64,000 nucleotides of DNA from Streptomyces sp. 846.5. GTDB lineage: Bacteria; Actinomycetota; Actinomycetes; Streptomycetales; Streptomycetaceae. The translations under genes and the position numbers were made by a program. This document shows, piece by piece, positions 1-9,577 of this stretch; position 1 is the first letter of the stretch, and the number at the start of each line of letters is the position of its first letter. The stretch spans positions 2,962,001 through 3,026,000 of the forward strand of contig NZ_SOBN01000001.1 in assembly GCF_004365705.1 (NCBI RefSeq), read 5' to 3'. Under the pieces are notes generated by a model. That model searched no databases. It was not told the DNA's origin and was given only the letters and a program-made list of their open reading frames with translations.

Positions 1-2150
1 TTGGGCGTCGGCGCCGAGACCCGGTGCGCCTGCCGCGCGTCCAACGCGACCGTGCGGTCGGCCGTGAGCTGGATCTGCGGTGCGGACAGCATCGCCAGAC
101 CCAGGTCCGACGGGCCCGCCGCGCCGGGCAGGTCGGCCTCCATCAGCAGCGCGTACTCGCCCTTGGGCAGACGCATCGTCAGCTTCCCACTCGCCGGGAC
201 GGTGACGATCTGCGCGGACTGCGAGCCCGCCTCGAAGAGCACCGCGCTGCCGCCCAGTGGAGCACCGGCACGATCGGTGGCGGTGACCGTCAGGTTGTAC
301 ATCTCCGCTTCGTTGTCGATGCCGATCAGTGTGTGCGCGACCACCGCGCCGCTGCTCGCGTCGGTGGCGACGAGCTGGCCGTCGGTGTTGCCGTAGGGCG
401 CCTTCGCGGGGTCACCGGCGACGGTGACCTGCGCGGTCCCGTTCGCCGGGACGGTGACCGAGGACGCCGAGAGGGTGAACGTCCCGGCCGGGGCGGTCAC
501 ATCGGCCGCCAGGTTCAGCGTCACCGCCGCGCTGCTGGTGTTGGTGTAGGTGACGGTCTTCACGCTCGTCTTGTCGGCCGTGTGCGGCCAGGGGTAGTAG
601 CCGGACCAGGCACTGGCGCTGGCGTGCACCGTGCCCAGGACCGCCGCCTTGGCGTCCACCCGCCCGCTGCCGCCGTCGGAGACGGCAATCTGCGGGGTCA
701 GCGCGGCGGTGCTGACCAGGTCGTCCTTGATCTGCTGCCCGGTCCAGTCCGGGTGCTGCTCGGCCACCAGCGCCGCCGTCCCCGCGACATGCGGGGTGGC
801 CATGGAGGTACCGCTCATCGTCGTGTAGTAGCCGCTGCCGTCGGTCATGTACTGGGAGCGCGCAGCGAGGATGCCCACGCCGGGGGCGGTGATCTCCGGC
901 TTGGGGTCCCCGTCGATCGCGCGCGGCCCGGTGCTGGAGAAGTACGCCAGGTTGTCGCCCGAGTCGACGGCGCCGACGGTCAGCGCCGAGCTCGCCGAGC
1001 CCGGGGAGCTGACCCCGGCCGATCCGCTGTTGCCGGCCGCGATGACGAAGAGCGCACCCGTCGACGCGCTGAGGCTGTCCACAGCCTGGCTCATCGGGTC
1101 GCTGCCGTCGCCGACCACGCTCGCGTCACCCAGGCTCATGCTGATGACCTTGGCGTGCTCGGTCTGCGCCGCCCACTGCATCCCGGCCAGCACCCAGGAG
1201 TCCTGGCCGTAGCCGGTGTCGTCGAGCACCTTGCCGACCAGCAGGTGGGCGCCGGGGGCGACGCCCTTCTCCTTGCCGCCCGAGGCCGCGCCGGTACCCG
1301 CGATGGTCGAGGCGGTGTGCGTGCCGTGGCCGACACGGTCCTCGACGGACTCGCCGGGGACGAAGCTCTGGCTGGCGTCGACCTGCCCCACCAGGTCCGG
1401 GTGCTGGGTGTCGATCCCGGTGTCGAGGATCGCGACGTCCACGCCCTTGCCGTCGGTCCCGGCCGCCCAGGCGGCGGGGGCCCCGATCTGGCCGGTGCTG
1501 TCCGCGAGGGAGGCCTTGACCCTGCCGTCCAGCCAGATGTGGGTCACCCCGTCGGCGAAGGCGAGCTTCGGAGCTGACGCCGAGCGTGTCCTGGCAGCAG
1601 CAGGTGCCAGCGCCTGCCACACCCCGGCCGCCTTCGCATGGCCGACGGTCGCCGCCGCCCCGCCGATGGACGACAGCTGCCGGGTCGCCGTCAGCCCGGG
1701 CACCACCGGGACCGCCGCCGCCGACTTCGCCGCCGCCCCGCCGTACTGGACGATCAGCGGCAGCGTGCCGGTGTGCGCGTCGTCATAGCCGTCCGCGATC
1801 AACTGGGTGACGTCGAACAGCCGCTGGTCCAGGACGCCCGCCGCCACATAGGGCAGCGCCTCGTCCGGGTAGACGTACAGCTCCTTGCCCACGGTCCGGG
1901 TCCGGACGCCGCCGGTCAGCCCGTTGGGCCGCCGCACCGTCGCGACGCTGCGCCCGTCGCTCAGGGTCTTCACGGTGACGGTGTCGCCGGTGATCAGGGT
2001 GACCGTGCGGGTGACCGTCGTACCGGCGCCGGCCGGGACCGCGGTCCCGGCCGTGCCGCTCGCGTGGGCGCCGTACGGGGTGACCGCCAGCAGCGCCAGA
2101 GCGGCGGCGGCCGATATCAGGCCGCGGCGCCGGAAGGGGGAAGGTGGCAC
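1..2150 (-). CDS. Secreted subtilisin-like serine protease (S8 family), 3' end cut by window edge
   Basis: Reading the minus strand from GTG at 2150 gives an open frame of about 716 codons that runs off the window. AGGAGG lies 8 nt before the GTG. Residues 1-28 look like a signal peptide (three arginines, then an Ala/Leu-rich core). A prodomain-like region follows, then the subtilase catalytic triad: Asp243 in ILDTGID, His275 in GHGTHTAS and Ser449 in GTSMATPH. After the catalytic domain come beta-rich repeats resembling Fn3-like C-terminal regions of streptomycete S8 peptidases. The protein should be an exported endopeptidase. The C-terminus is missing, so total length is unknown. Family call is secure; substrate cannot be told. 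Confidence 0.93.
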   Translation of the reverse strand, partial: MPPSPFRRRGLISAAAALALLAVTPYGAHASGTAGTAVPAGAGTTVTRTVTLITGDTVTVKTLSDGRSVATVRRPNGLTGGVRTRTVGKELYVYPDEALPYVAAGVLDQRLFDVTQLIADGYDDAHTGTLPLIVQYGGAAAKSAAAVPVVPGLTATRQLSSIGGAAATVGHAKAAGVWQALAPAAARTRSASAPKLAFADGVTHIWLDGRVKASLADSTGQIGAPAAWAAGTDGKGVDVAILDTGIDTQHPDLVGQVDASQSFVPGESVEDRVGHGTHTASTIAGTGAASGGKEKGVAPGAHLLVGKVLDDTGYGQDSWVLAGMQWAAQTEHAKVISMSLGDASVVGDGSDPMSQAVDSLSASTGALFVIAAGNSGSAGVSSPGSASSALTVGAVDSGDNLAYFSSTGPRAIDGDPKPEITAPGVGILAARSQYMTDGSGYYTTMSGTSMATPHVAGTAALVAEQHPDWTGQQIKDDLVSTAALTPQIAVSDGGSGRVDAKAAVLGTVHASASAWSGYYPWPHTADKTSVKTVTYTNTSSAAVTLNLAADVTAPAGTFTLSASSVTVPANGTAQVTVAGDPAKAPYGNTDGQLVATDASSGAVVAHTLIGIDNEAEMYNLTVTATDRAGAPLGGSAVLFEAGSQSAQIVTVPASGKLTMRLPKGEYALLMEADLPGAAGPSDLGLAMLSAPQIQLTADRTVALDARQAHRVSAPTP

Positions 2151-2294
2151 AGGGGTGTCCTCCTGGATCTGCGAGACAGCAGAGGTTGGAGGACATCCTT
2201 GGGAGGAACATCATCGAATGCGCGGGGCGGGGATGGCGGATAACCGCCCTGGCAGCTATACGCCTGACCGCTCGCCCCGCTATCTGGCGAACTG

Positions 2295-3089
2295 TCAGAA
2301 ATTGGGCTGCCGCCGCTCGACGAACGCCGCCAGCCCCTCCGCCACATCCGGCGCGGTGCGCGAGGCCCGCTCCCACGAGGCCACCGCGGTCTGCGGGTCC
2401 CCGCCGGCCAGCTCGGCCGCGATCACCGCCTTCACCGCGCCCTGGGTCTGCGCCGAGCGCGCCGCCAGGGTGCGGGCGAACTCCAGCGCCCTGGCCTCCA
2501 CGTCCACGGCGACCTCCTCGACCAGCCCGTAGACCAGTGCCGTCGCCGCCGGGAGCAGCTCACCCGAAAAGAGCAGATAGCTCGCCCTGGCCGGCCCGAC
2601 CAGCCGGGTCAGCCGCACCGTCGGCACCGCCGGGTAGACGATCCCGAGCTTGGCCGGGGTGATCCCGAGCCGGGCGTCCGGCGCGGCGAAGCGCAGGTCG
2701 CAGGCGACCGCGAGCTGGCAGCCGCCACCCACGCAGGCGCCCCGGAGCACCGCCAGCGTCGGATGCGGAAAGGCCGCCAGCGCCTCCTCGGCCCGGACGT
2801 TGACGGCGTGGTAGTCGTCCGCCGTGGCCGGGTCCGCGTAGACCTCGCGCAGCTCGGCGATGTCGGCTCCGGCGCTGAAGGTCCCGCCCGCGCCGGTCAC
2901 CAGCAGCACCCGCAGCCCCGGCTCCTTCGCGAGCCGCCGCAGCAGTTCCGGCAGCGCCTCCCACATCGCCCGGGTGAGCGCGTTTCGCTTCTCCGGACGA
3001 TCCAGCGTCAGCACGGCGATGCCGTCCTCGCCGAGGGCCACCCGGAGTCCGGGTACCCCGTGCGGCAGCTCCCGGCGACCTTGCAGCAT
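2295..3089 (-). CDS. Enoyl-CoA hydratase/isomerase family protein
   Basis: 264 residues, the usual length of the crotonase family. The oxyanion-hole segments are visible: GTFSAGADI near residues 69-77 and the RGACVGGGCQLAVACDLR block near 115-132, followed by LGITPAKLGI. Such enzymes hydrate or isomerise enoyl-CoA thioesters in fatty-acid or amino-acid degradation. Crotonases that hydrate usually carry two catalytic glutamates; here the first position reads GGC rather than GGG-x-E, so a plain hydratase activity is uncertain. It stands alone and is divergent from the lipoprotein pair at 3218, with 128 bp between the starts. Confidence 0.85.
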   Translation of the reverse strand: MLQGRRELPHGVPGLRVALGEDGIAVLTLDRPEKRNALTRAMWEALPELLRRLAKEPGLRVLLVTGAGGTFSAGADIAELREVYADPATADDYHAVNVRAEEALAAFPHPTLAVLRGACVGGGCQLAVACDLRFAAPDARLGITPAKLGIVYPAVPTVRLTRLVGPARASYLLFSGELLPAATALVYGLVEEVAVDVEARALEFARTLAARSAQTQGAVKAVIAAELAGGDPQTAVASWERASRTAPDVAEGLAAFVERRQPNF

Positions 3090-3217
3090 GTGCCCGCACC
3101 TCCACGTTCGGGACCCCGACGGGTCCCAGGAACCCCAAGCTGACCAGGCGCCACTCTACGGTCGGCGACCCGGCGTTCACCGCGCGGGACCGATGAGCTG
3201 ACCCTATTGTTCGATGG

Positions 3218-4021
3218 GTGACCCCACTCGACCGTCGCGGCCTGCTGCGGATCGCGGCCATCGGCGCCGCCGGCTCGCTGACCGCCGCCTGCTCCGACAA
3301 CTCGGGCAGCTCCCACGCCGACGCGGCCTCCGCCCCGTCGAGCACGCGACCCTCGGCCCGCGCCACCACTCCCGCGTCCGCTACCCCGAACGCCGATGCC
3401 CTGCCGGCCCTCGCCGCCGGGCTGCCGTTCGAGATCGCCACCGGGCCGAGCACCCGCCCGCAGGCCGCGCTCACCTTCCACGGCCAGGGCGACCCGGCGA
3501 TCGCCAAGGCGGTCCTGGCCGAGGCCGAACGGGCGAACGCCAGAGTCACCGTGATGGCCGTGGGCAGCTGGCTGGACGTGTACCCCGAGATGGCGACGCG
3601 GATCCTGGACGGCGGTCATGAGCTGGGCAACCACACCCAGAGCCACGGCCCCATCTCCACCATGACCGCCCAGCAGGCGTACACCGAGATCGCCCGCTGC
3701 GCCGCCCGGCTGAAGCAGCTCACCGGCAGCCCCGGACGCTGGTTCCGCCCCTCACAGGCCCAGGACTGCACCGCGACCGTCGCCGCCCAGGCCCGCCGGG
3801 CCGGCTACCAGCACTGCCTCAGCTACGACCTGGACTCCCTCGACTACACCGACCCCGGCTCGGCCGCGGTGACCCGGACCGTCCTCGACGCGGTACGCCC
3901 GGGCTCCCTGGTCAGCATGCACTTCGGGCACAGCGGCACGGTCAGCGCGATGCCCGGAATCCTCGACGGCCTGCACCGGCGCGGACTGCGCGCGGTCACA
4001 ACCTCGGAGCTGCTCAGCTGA
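3218..4021 (+). CDS. Lipoprotein with degenerate NodB-type polysaccharide deacetylase domain
   Basis: 267 residues from GTG. A twin-arginine start (DRRGLLRIAAIG) leads to a lipobox ending at Cys25, so it should be exported and anchored to the outer face of the membrane. A Ser/Thr/Ala linker (30-60) precedes a NodB-like fold: residues 86-91 read TFHGQG where active enzymes have TFDDGP, while the GNHTQSHG histidines (139 and 143) are kept. The catalytic and metal-binding aspartates of motif 1 are therefore absent, and a binding or altered catalytic role is likely. The stop codon overlaps the start of the propeller gene by 1 nt (TGATG), so the two are translationally coupled. Confidence 0.8.
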   Translation: MTPLDRRGLLRIAAIGAAGSLTAACSDNSGSSHADAASAPSSTRPSARATTPASATPNADALPALAAGLPFEIATGPSTRPQAALTFHGQGDPAIAKAVLAEAERANARVTVMAVGSWLDVYPEMATRILDGGHELGNHTQSHGPISTMTAQQAYTEIARCAARLKQLTGSPGRWFRPSQAQDCTATVAAQARRAGYQHCLSYDLDSLDYTDPGSAAVTRTVLDAVRPGSLVSMHFGHSGTVSAMPGILDGLHRRGLRAVTTSELLS

Positions 4022-5304
4022 TGTCCCACCCGCCACCCGCCGCCACCCCTGCTCGAGGCGCTGCGCGCCGCCCCTTCTCTCCGCTCTCCCGAACCCGGAT
4101 GCTTCCGCTGTCGGCCTGCGCCGCGCTCGCCGCCGGCGGCCTCCTGCTCGCCTCGGCCTGCTCGGCCGACCATGACAACAAGACCGCCGACAACAAGACC
4201 GCCTCCGCCGTCCAGGCCAACGCGGCGGCCGGATCCGCAGCAGCCTCCGGCGCCGCGCTGCCGGGCAGCGCCGACGCCCTCCCCGGGATGCCGCTGCCGC
4301 TCTCCCCCACCGACGTCTACGCCGCGGACCGTCCCAACCAGCTCTCGCCGGTGGTCAAGAACTTCCCGTCCCGGGTCTACGTCCCCAACACCCTGTCCGA
4401 CACCGTCAGCGTCATCGACCCGGCCACCTACAAGGTGATCCAGACGCTGCACGTGGGCCACCAGCCCCAGCATGTGGTCCCCTCCTGGGACCTGAAGAGG
4501 CTGTGGGTCAACAACGACCTCGGCAACAGCCTCACCCCGATCGACCCGGCCACCGGCCGGATGGGCGCCGAGGTCGACGTCCACGATCCCTACAACCTCT
4601 ACTTCACCCCGGACGGAAAGCACGCGGTGGTCATGGCCTCGGCCGACCACGCCCTGGTGTTCCGGGACGCCCACACCATGAAGGTGGTCAAGTCGGTCCC
4701 GGCGGGGTGCGAAGGGGTGAACCACGCGGACTTCTCGCCGGACGGGACGTACTTCATCGTCTCCTGCGAGTTCTCCGGCGATCTGCTCAAGGTCGACACC
4801 GCGAGGATGTCGATCATCGCCAGGCAGCGGATCCCCTACGGCGGCTCCATGCCGCAGGACGTCAAGATCTCCCCGGACGGCAAGGTCTGGTACGTCGCGG
4901 ACATGATGGCCAACGGCGTGTGGGAGCTGAACGGCGACACCTTCTCGGTGCCCACCCTGCTCAGGACCGGCGCCGGCGCCCACGGCCTCTACGTCAGCCG
5001 GGACTCCAAGTACCTGTACATCTCCAACCGCGGCGAGGGATCGATCTCGGTCCTGGAGTTCGCGACCGGCAAACTGGTGCACAAGTGGCAGATCCCCGGC
5101 GGAGGCAGCCCCGACATGGGCGGCGTCTCGGCCGACGGCAAGGTTCTCTGGCTCTCCGGCCGCTACAACTCCGAGGTCTACGCCATCTCCACCGCCGACG
5201 GCCACCTGATCGCCAGAATCCCCGTCGGCAACGGCCCCCACGGCCTGGCCGTCTACCCCCAGCCCGGCCGCTATTCGCTGGGCCACACGGGCGTCTTCCG
5301 CTGA
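4021..5304 (+). CDS. YncE/YVTN-type beta-propeller lipoprotein
   Basis: 427 residues. Residues 1-48 form a long lipoprotein-like signal ending in ASAC. Residues from about 115 carry repeating blades such as VYVPNTLSDTVSVIDPAT, LWVNNDLGNSLTPIDPATG and LYISNRGEGSISVLEFATG, typical of seven-bladed YVTN propellers found in surface proteins and cytochrome-d1-like domains. No heme-binding motif was seen. It begins inside the stop codon of the NodB-like lipoprotein gene, so the two exported lipoproteins are made together and probably act on the same cell-envelope target. Function unknown; fold call is secure. Confidence 0.85.
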   Translation: MSHPPPAATPARGAARRPFSPLSRTRMLPLSACAALAAGGLLLASACSADHDNKTADNKTASAVQANAAAGSAAASGAALPGSADALPGMPLPLSPTDVYAADRPNQLSPVVKNFPSRVYVPNTLSDTVSVIDPATYKVIQTLHVGHQPQHVVPSWDLKRLWVNNDLGNSLTPIDPATGRMGAEVDVHDPYNLYFTPDGKHAVVMASADHALVFRDAHTMKVVKSVPAGCEGVNHADFSPDGTYFIVSCEFSGDLLKVDTARMSIIARQRIPYGGSMPQDVKISPDGKVWYVADMMANGVWELNGDTFSVPTLLRTGAGAHGLYVSRDSKYLYISNRGEGSISVLEFATGKLVHKWQIPGGGSPDMGGVSADGKVLWLSGRYNSEVYAISTADGHLIARIPVGNGPHGLAVYPQPGRYSLGHTGVFR

Positions 5305-5311
5305 GGTGCAT

Positions 5312-5400
5312 GGCTTGTCGCGCAGTTCCCCGCGCCCCTAAGCATGTGCAACTGAGCCAGTTGCAGACCCCTAGGGGCGCGGGGAACTGCGCGACAAGCC
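5312..5400. repeat. Dispersed inverted repeat, copy 1 (perfect 29-bp arms), likely bidirectional terminator
   Basis: Arms at 5312-5340 and 5372-5400 are exact reverse complements; the core reads CGCAGTTCCCCGCGCCCC. The 31-nt loop holds a second hairpin, TGCAACTG-AGC-CAGTTGCA (5346-5364). It lies between the convergent propeller and SEDS genes. Related copies occur at 30883-30978 and 36560-36652, and a half copy at 24530-24562, each again between convergent genes. Confidence 0.9.
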
Positions 5401-5432
5401 AACTACGGTCCGCACCCAGGAGCAGACCCCCG

Positions 5433-6911
5433 CTACGCCGCCCCGTACTCCGCCCGCGCCGCCGCAATCTCCTCGGCCGAGATGGTGAGCGTCTCCGCCG
5501 GATCCTGCGGCACCGCCAGCTCCGCCTGCCCCGCCGCGTCGCTGAGCTTGATCAGCAGCGCCACCATGATCCAGTTGGCCACCGTCGAGGACCCGCCCTG
5601 GGCCAGGAACGGCAGGGCCTTACCGGTCTGCGGGATCAGCCCGACAACCCCGCCGGACACCACGAACACCTGCAGGATCAGCGTCGCCGCCAGCCCGGAG
5701 GCCAGCAGCTTGCCGAAGGGGTCGGTGAGCCTGATCGCGGTGTGCATCCCGCGCTGGGCCAGCAGCATGTACAGCATCAGCACCGCCATCAGCCCGGCGG
5801 TCCCCAGCTCCTCGCCGACCGTGGCCAGGATCCAGTCGCTGCGCGAGGCGAAGCCGATCAGGATGGAGTGGCCCTTGCCCAGCCCGGTGCCGGTGAACCC
5901 GCCGTTGGCCAGCGCGAACAGCGACTGGGCCAGCTGCGGCGAGCTGCCCAGCGGCGGCTGCCTGTTTACCAGGTGGGTGTAGTAGGCCATCGGGTCCAGC
6001 CAGTTGTTGACCCGGTAGGTGACGTGCGAGACCAGCGTGCCCGCCGCGACCGCGCCGGCCAGTGCCATCCCGCAGCCCAGCACCAGCCACCCGGTGCGCT
6101 CGGTGGCGATGTAGAGCATCACGATGAAGGCGCCGAAGAAGATCATCGAGGTGCCCAGGTCGGACTCGGCGACCAGAACCACCAGGCTGACCGCCCAGAT
6201 CACCAGCACCGGGCCCATGTTCCGGCCGCGCGGCAGGCTTATGCCCATGATCTTCCGGCCGACCAGCGCCAGCGCGTCCCGGTTGGCCATCAGATAGCTG
6301 GCGAAGAAGACGATGATGGCGAGCTTGGTGAACTCTCCGGGCTGGAAGGACAGCGGTCCCAGCCGGATCCAGCGCCTCGCCCCGTAGGTGTCGCCGGAGA
6401 AGAAGGCCGGCGCCACCAGCATCACCAGGGACACCGCCATCACCAGGTAGGTGTAGCGCTGGAGCACCCGGTGGTGCTTGACCCAGACCACGAACCCGGC
6501 GAAGACCGCGACCGCGATCACCGTCCACATGATCTGGCCGGAGGCCATGGTCACGTTCTTGGGGTTCTGCTTGACGGTGGCCTCGTCCAGGCGGTGGATC
6601 AGGGTCAGGCCCAGCCCGGTGAGCAGCACCGAGATCGGCAGGATCAGCGGGTCGGCGTAGGCCGCCCACTGCCGGACCACCAGGTGCGCCAGTAGGGCCA
6701 GCACCGCCAGCCCGCCGACCAGGGTGGCGAAGCTGCTCGGCAGCTTGTTGTTGAGCGCCAGCTCCACGCCGGCCTCGGCGAAGCCGCAGATCGCGACCGC
6801 GAACAGGACCAGCAGCAATTCCAGGTTGCGCTTCTTCGCCGGGGGCCCGGTGAACCCGGAGGCCCTGGCAGCGGCGCCGGGGTTGCTCCCCGTTGCTCGT
6901 CGTCCGCCCAT
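5433..6911 (-). CDS. SEDS-family cell-wall polymerase (FtsW/RodA/SpoVE)
   Basis: About 492 residues from ATG 6911; in-frame TTG 6932 and GTG 6920 are possible earlier starts, none with a clear ribosome site. At least ten hydrophobic helices. SEDS signatures include GARRWIRLGPLSFQPGEFTK, AESDLGTSMIFF, GGFTGTGLGKGHS, DWILATVGEELG and the C-terminal ALPFLAQGGSSTVANW. SEDS proteins polymerise lipid II into glycan strands with a cognate class B PBP during elongation, division or sporulation. No pbp or pkn gene is adjacent, unlike the usual ftsW/rodA operon, so this is the solitary paralogue type (from memory, like SCO5302). Confidence 0.9.
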   Translation of the reverse strand: MGGRRATGSNPGAAARASGFTGPPAKKRNLELLLVLFAVAICGFAEAGVELALNNKLPSSFATLVGGLAVLALLAHLVVRQWAAYADPLILPISVLLTGLGLTLIHRLDEATVKQNPKNVTMASGQIMWTVIAVAVFAGFVVWVKHHRVLQRYTYLVMAVSLVMLVAPAFFSGDTYGARRWIRLGPLSFQPGEFTKLAIIVFFASYLMANRDALALVGRKIMGISLPRGRNMGPVLVIWAVSLVVLVAESDLGTSMIFFGAFIVMLYIATERTGWLVLGCGMALAGAVAAGTLVSHVTYRVNNWLDPMAYYTHLVNRQPPLGSSPQLAQSLFALANGGFTGTGLGKGHSILIGFASRSDWILATVGEELGTAGLMAVLMLYMLLAQRGMHTAIRLTDPFGKLLASGLAATLILQVFVVSGGVVGLIPQTGKALPFLAQGGSSTVANWIMVALLIKLSDAAGQAELAVPQDPAETLTISAEEIAAARAEYGAA

Positions 6912-7059
6912 CGCGCGCACCCACCCAACCAACTCGCCGTCAGAACCGTCGCATTCTCGCAGGTCTCGTCCCGAACAGGGACGGCCCCCTCGAAGCGACG
7001 GTTCCGACGGCGGTGCATTTCGGACAGGTCGGTCAGGTTTCGTCAGGCGGAGACTGGGC

Positions 7060-9504
7060 TCAGGCCGCGAGCACGCTCTTGGTGAGCGTTACCGCGGGCT
7101 CCAGCGCCAGCTCCAGCACCTGGCGGACGTCCGACACCGGGTGGACGGTCAGCCGCTCCAGCACCTCGGCCGGGACGTCGTCCAGGTCGGGCTCGTTGCG
7201 GGAGGGGATGAGCACCGTGGTGATCCCGGCCCGGTCGGCGGCCAGCAGCTTCTGCTTCACCCCGCCGATCGGCAGCACCCGGCCGGTCAGCGAGACCTCA
7301 CCGGTCATCGCGACCTCGGTCCTGACCTTGCGCCCGGAGAGCAGCGAGGCCAGCGCCGTGGTCATGGTGACACCCGCGCTCGGGCCGTCCTTGGGCACGG
7401 CCCCGGCCGGGACGTGGACGTGGACGCCCCGCTCGCGCAGCGAGGTGACCGGCAGTTCCAGCTCGGCCCCGTGCGAGCGCAGGAAGGACAGCGCGATCTG
7501 CGCGGACTCCTTCATCACGTCGCCCAGTTGGCCGGTGAGGGTCAGCCCGGTGGAGCCGGTCTCGGGATCGGCCAGCGACGCCTCGATGAACAGCACGTCG
7601 CCGCCGGCCCCGGTGACCGCCAGACCTGTCGCCACACCGGGCACCGCGGTACGGCGCTCGTCGGGCTCCTGGGCCGCCTCCGGGGTGTGGTGCGGACGGC
7701 CGATCAGTCCGCGCAGGTCACCGGCGGTGACCGTACGGGGCAGTTCGGCGCCCTCGGCGCCCAGCTCCTGCTGGGCCGCGACCTTGCGCAGGATCCTGGC
7801 GACGGCCCGCTCCAGGCTGCGGACGCCCGCCTCGCGGGTGTACTCGCCGGCCAGGCTGCGCAGCGCGTCCTCCGCCACGACGACCTCGTCGGTGCCCAGG
7901 CCGGCCCGCTCCAGCTGACGCGGCAGCAGGTGGTCCCTGGCGATGACGACCTTCTCGTCCTCGGTGTAGCCGTCCAGCCGGACCAGCTCCATCCGGTCCA
8001 GCAGCGCCTCCGGGATGGCCTCCAGGACGTTCGCCGTGGCCAGGAAGACCACGTCGGACAGGTCGAGCTCGACCTCCAGGTAGTGGTCCCTGAAGGTGTG
8101 GTTCTGCGCCGGGTCCAGGACCTCCAGCAGCGCCGCCGCCGGGTCGCCCCGGTAGTCCGAGCCGACCTTGTCGATCTCGTCCAGCAGCACGACCGGGTTC
8201 ATCGAACCGGCCTCCTTGATGGCCCTGACGATCCGCCCGGGCAGCGCGCCGACGTAGGTGCGCCGGTGCCCGCGGATCTCCGCCTCGTCCCGGACGCCGC
8301 CCAGCGCGACCCGGACGAACGACCGGCCCATGGCCCGCGCCACCGACTCGCCCAGCGAGGTCTTGCCGACCCCGGGCGGGCCGACCAGCGCCAGCACGGC
8401 GCCGCCGCGGCGGCCGCCGACCTGGCCCAGGCCCTTGTCCGCGCGGCGCTTGCGCACCGCCAGGTACTCGACGATCCGGTCCTTGACGTCGTCCAGCCCG
8501 AAGTGGTCGGCGTCCAGCACCGCCCGTGCGCCGGTGATGTCGTAGGCGTCCTCGCTGCGCTCGTTCCAGGGCAGTTCCAGGACGGTGTCCAGCCAGGTGC
8601 GGATCCAGCTGCCCTCGGGGGAGGCGTCGGAGGAGCGCTCCAGCTTGTCGACCTCCTTGAGCGCGGCCTCACGGACCTTCTCGGGCAGGTCGGCGGCCTC
8701 CACCCGGGCCCGGTAGTCCTCCTCCTCGGAGTCCGGGTCGCCGTTGAGGTCGGAGAGCTCCTTGCGGACCGCCTCCAGCTGCCGGCGCAGCAGGAACTCC
8801 TTCTGCTGCTTCTCCATGCCCTCCTGGACGTCCTTGCGGATGGTCTCCGCGACGTCCTCCTCGGCCAGGTGGTCGCGCAGCAGCTGCAGCGACAGCTTCA
8901 GCCGGGCGACCGGGTCCAGCTCCTCCAGCACCTGGACCTTCTCGGCGCCGGTCAGGAACGGCGCGTAGCCGATGTTGTCGGCCAGGTCGGAGACGTCCTC
9001 GATGGCCGCGACCCGGTCCACGATCTGCCAGGCGCCGCGCTTCTGCAGCCAGGTGGTGGTCAGCGCCTTGTAGTCGCGCACCAGCTCGGTCACGGAGCCC
9101 GGCAGCGGCTCCGGGACGGTGGACTCGATCGGCTCGGCCTCGACCCAGAGGGCCGCGCCGGGGCCGGTGGTACCGGCGCCGATCCGCACCCGTCGCACAC
9201 CGCGCACCAGCGCGGCCGGGTCGCCGTCGGCCAGCCGGCCGACCTGCTCCACCGTCGCCAGGGTGCCGATGGCGCCGTACGAGCCGTCGATCCGCGGAAC
9301 CAGCAGCACCCGCGCCTTGCGGGCGCTCGCGACGGTACGGATGCCGGGGGCGTGCGCCCCACTGTCCCGCACCGCCGCCTGCGCGGCCTCGACGGCGGAA
9401 CGCACGTCGGGGTCGGACAGGTCGAGCGGGACGACCATGCCGGGGAGCACCGCCTCGTCATCGAGTGGCAGGACCGGCAGGGTCAATGAAGAGGCGTTCG
9501 CCAT
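7060..9504 (-). CDS. lon: ATP-dependent Lon protease
   Basis: 814 residues, typical for bacterial LonA. An N-terminal substrate-binding region is followed by a coiled segment (about 190-300), the AAA+ module with Walker A GPPGVGKTS (Lys381) and the C-terminal serine-lysine peptidase with Ser709 in KDGPSAG and a lysine near 750 in GGVKQKLLAA. Lon unfolds and degrades damaged and short-lived regulatory proteins in the cytoplasm. The upstream region carries an HspR-type HAIR box (9526-9546) and a ClgR-type box (9578-9591), matching the known heat-shock and Clp-linked control of streptomycete lon. Monocistronic; the gene on the other side is divergent. Confidence 0.97.
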   Translation of the reverse strand: MANASSLTLPVLPLDDEAVLPGMVVPLDLSDPDVRSAVEAAQAAVRDSGAHAPGIRTVASARKARVLLVPRIDGSYGAIGTLATVEQVGRLADGDPAALVRGVRRVRIGAGTTGPGAALWVEAEPIESTVPEPLPGSVTELVRDYKALTTTWLQKRGAWQIVDRVAAIEDVSDLADNIGYAPFLTGAEKVQVLEELDPVARLKLSLQLLRDHLAEEDVAETIRKDVQEGMEKQQKEFLLRRQLEAVRKELSDLNGDPDSEEEDYRARVEAADLPEKVREAALKEVDKLERSSDASPEGSWIRTWLDTVLELPWNERSEDAYDITGARAVLDADHFGLDDVKDRIVEYLAVRKRRADKGLGQVGGRRGGAVLALVGPPGVGKTSLGESVARAMGRSFVRVALGGVRDEAEIRGHRRTYVGALPGRIVRAIKEAGSMNPVVLLDEIDKVGSDYRGDPAAALLEVLDPAQNHTFRDHYLEVELDLSDVVFLATANVLEAIPEALLDRMELVRLDGYTEDEKVVIARDHLLPRQLERAGLGTDEVVVAEDALRSLAGEYTREAGVRSLERAVARILRKVAAQQELGAEGAELPRTVTAGDLRGLIGRPHHTPEAAQEPDERRTAVPGVATGLAVTGAGGDVLFIEASLADPETGSTGLTLTGQLGDVMKESAQIALSFLRSHGAELELPVTSLRERGVHVHVPAGAVPKDGPSAGVTMTTALASLLSGRKVRTEVAMTGEVSLTGRVLPIGGVKQKLLAADRAGITTVLIPSRNEPDLDDVPAEVLERLTVHPVSDVRQVLELALEPAVTLTKSVLAA

Positions 9505-9525
9505 GATCTCTCCCCAGTTATCAAA

Positions 9526-9546
9526 GTTGAGTTACCTGGACTAAAG
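9526..9546 (-). promoter_or_regulatory. HAIR-like HspR operator of lon
   Basis: The sequence reads GTTGAGT-N7-ACTAAAG, matching 12 of 14 fixed positions of the HAIR consensus CTTGAGT-N7-ACTCAAG. It lies 22 nt upstream of the lon start codon. HspR is the heat-shock repressor of dnaK, clpB and lon in streptomycetes. Confidence 0.75.
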
Positions 9547-9577
9547 GAGATTGACCCCTCTGGTGTTCCCCAACGCT

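Noticed and set aside
4503..6695. 730-codon plus-strand frame across the propeller and SEDS genes
   Set aside because: Crosses the repeat at 5312-5400 and runs antisense to a conserved membrane protein; composition is that of a shadow frame.
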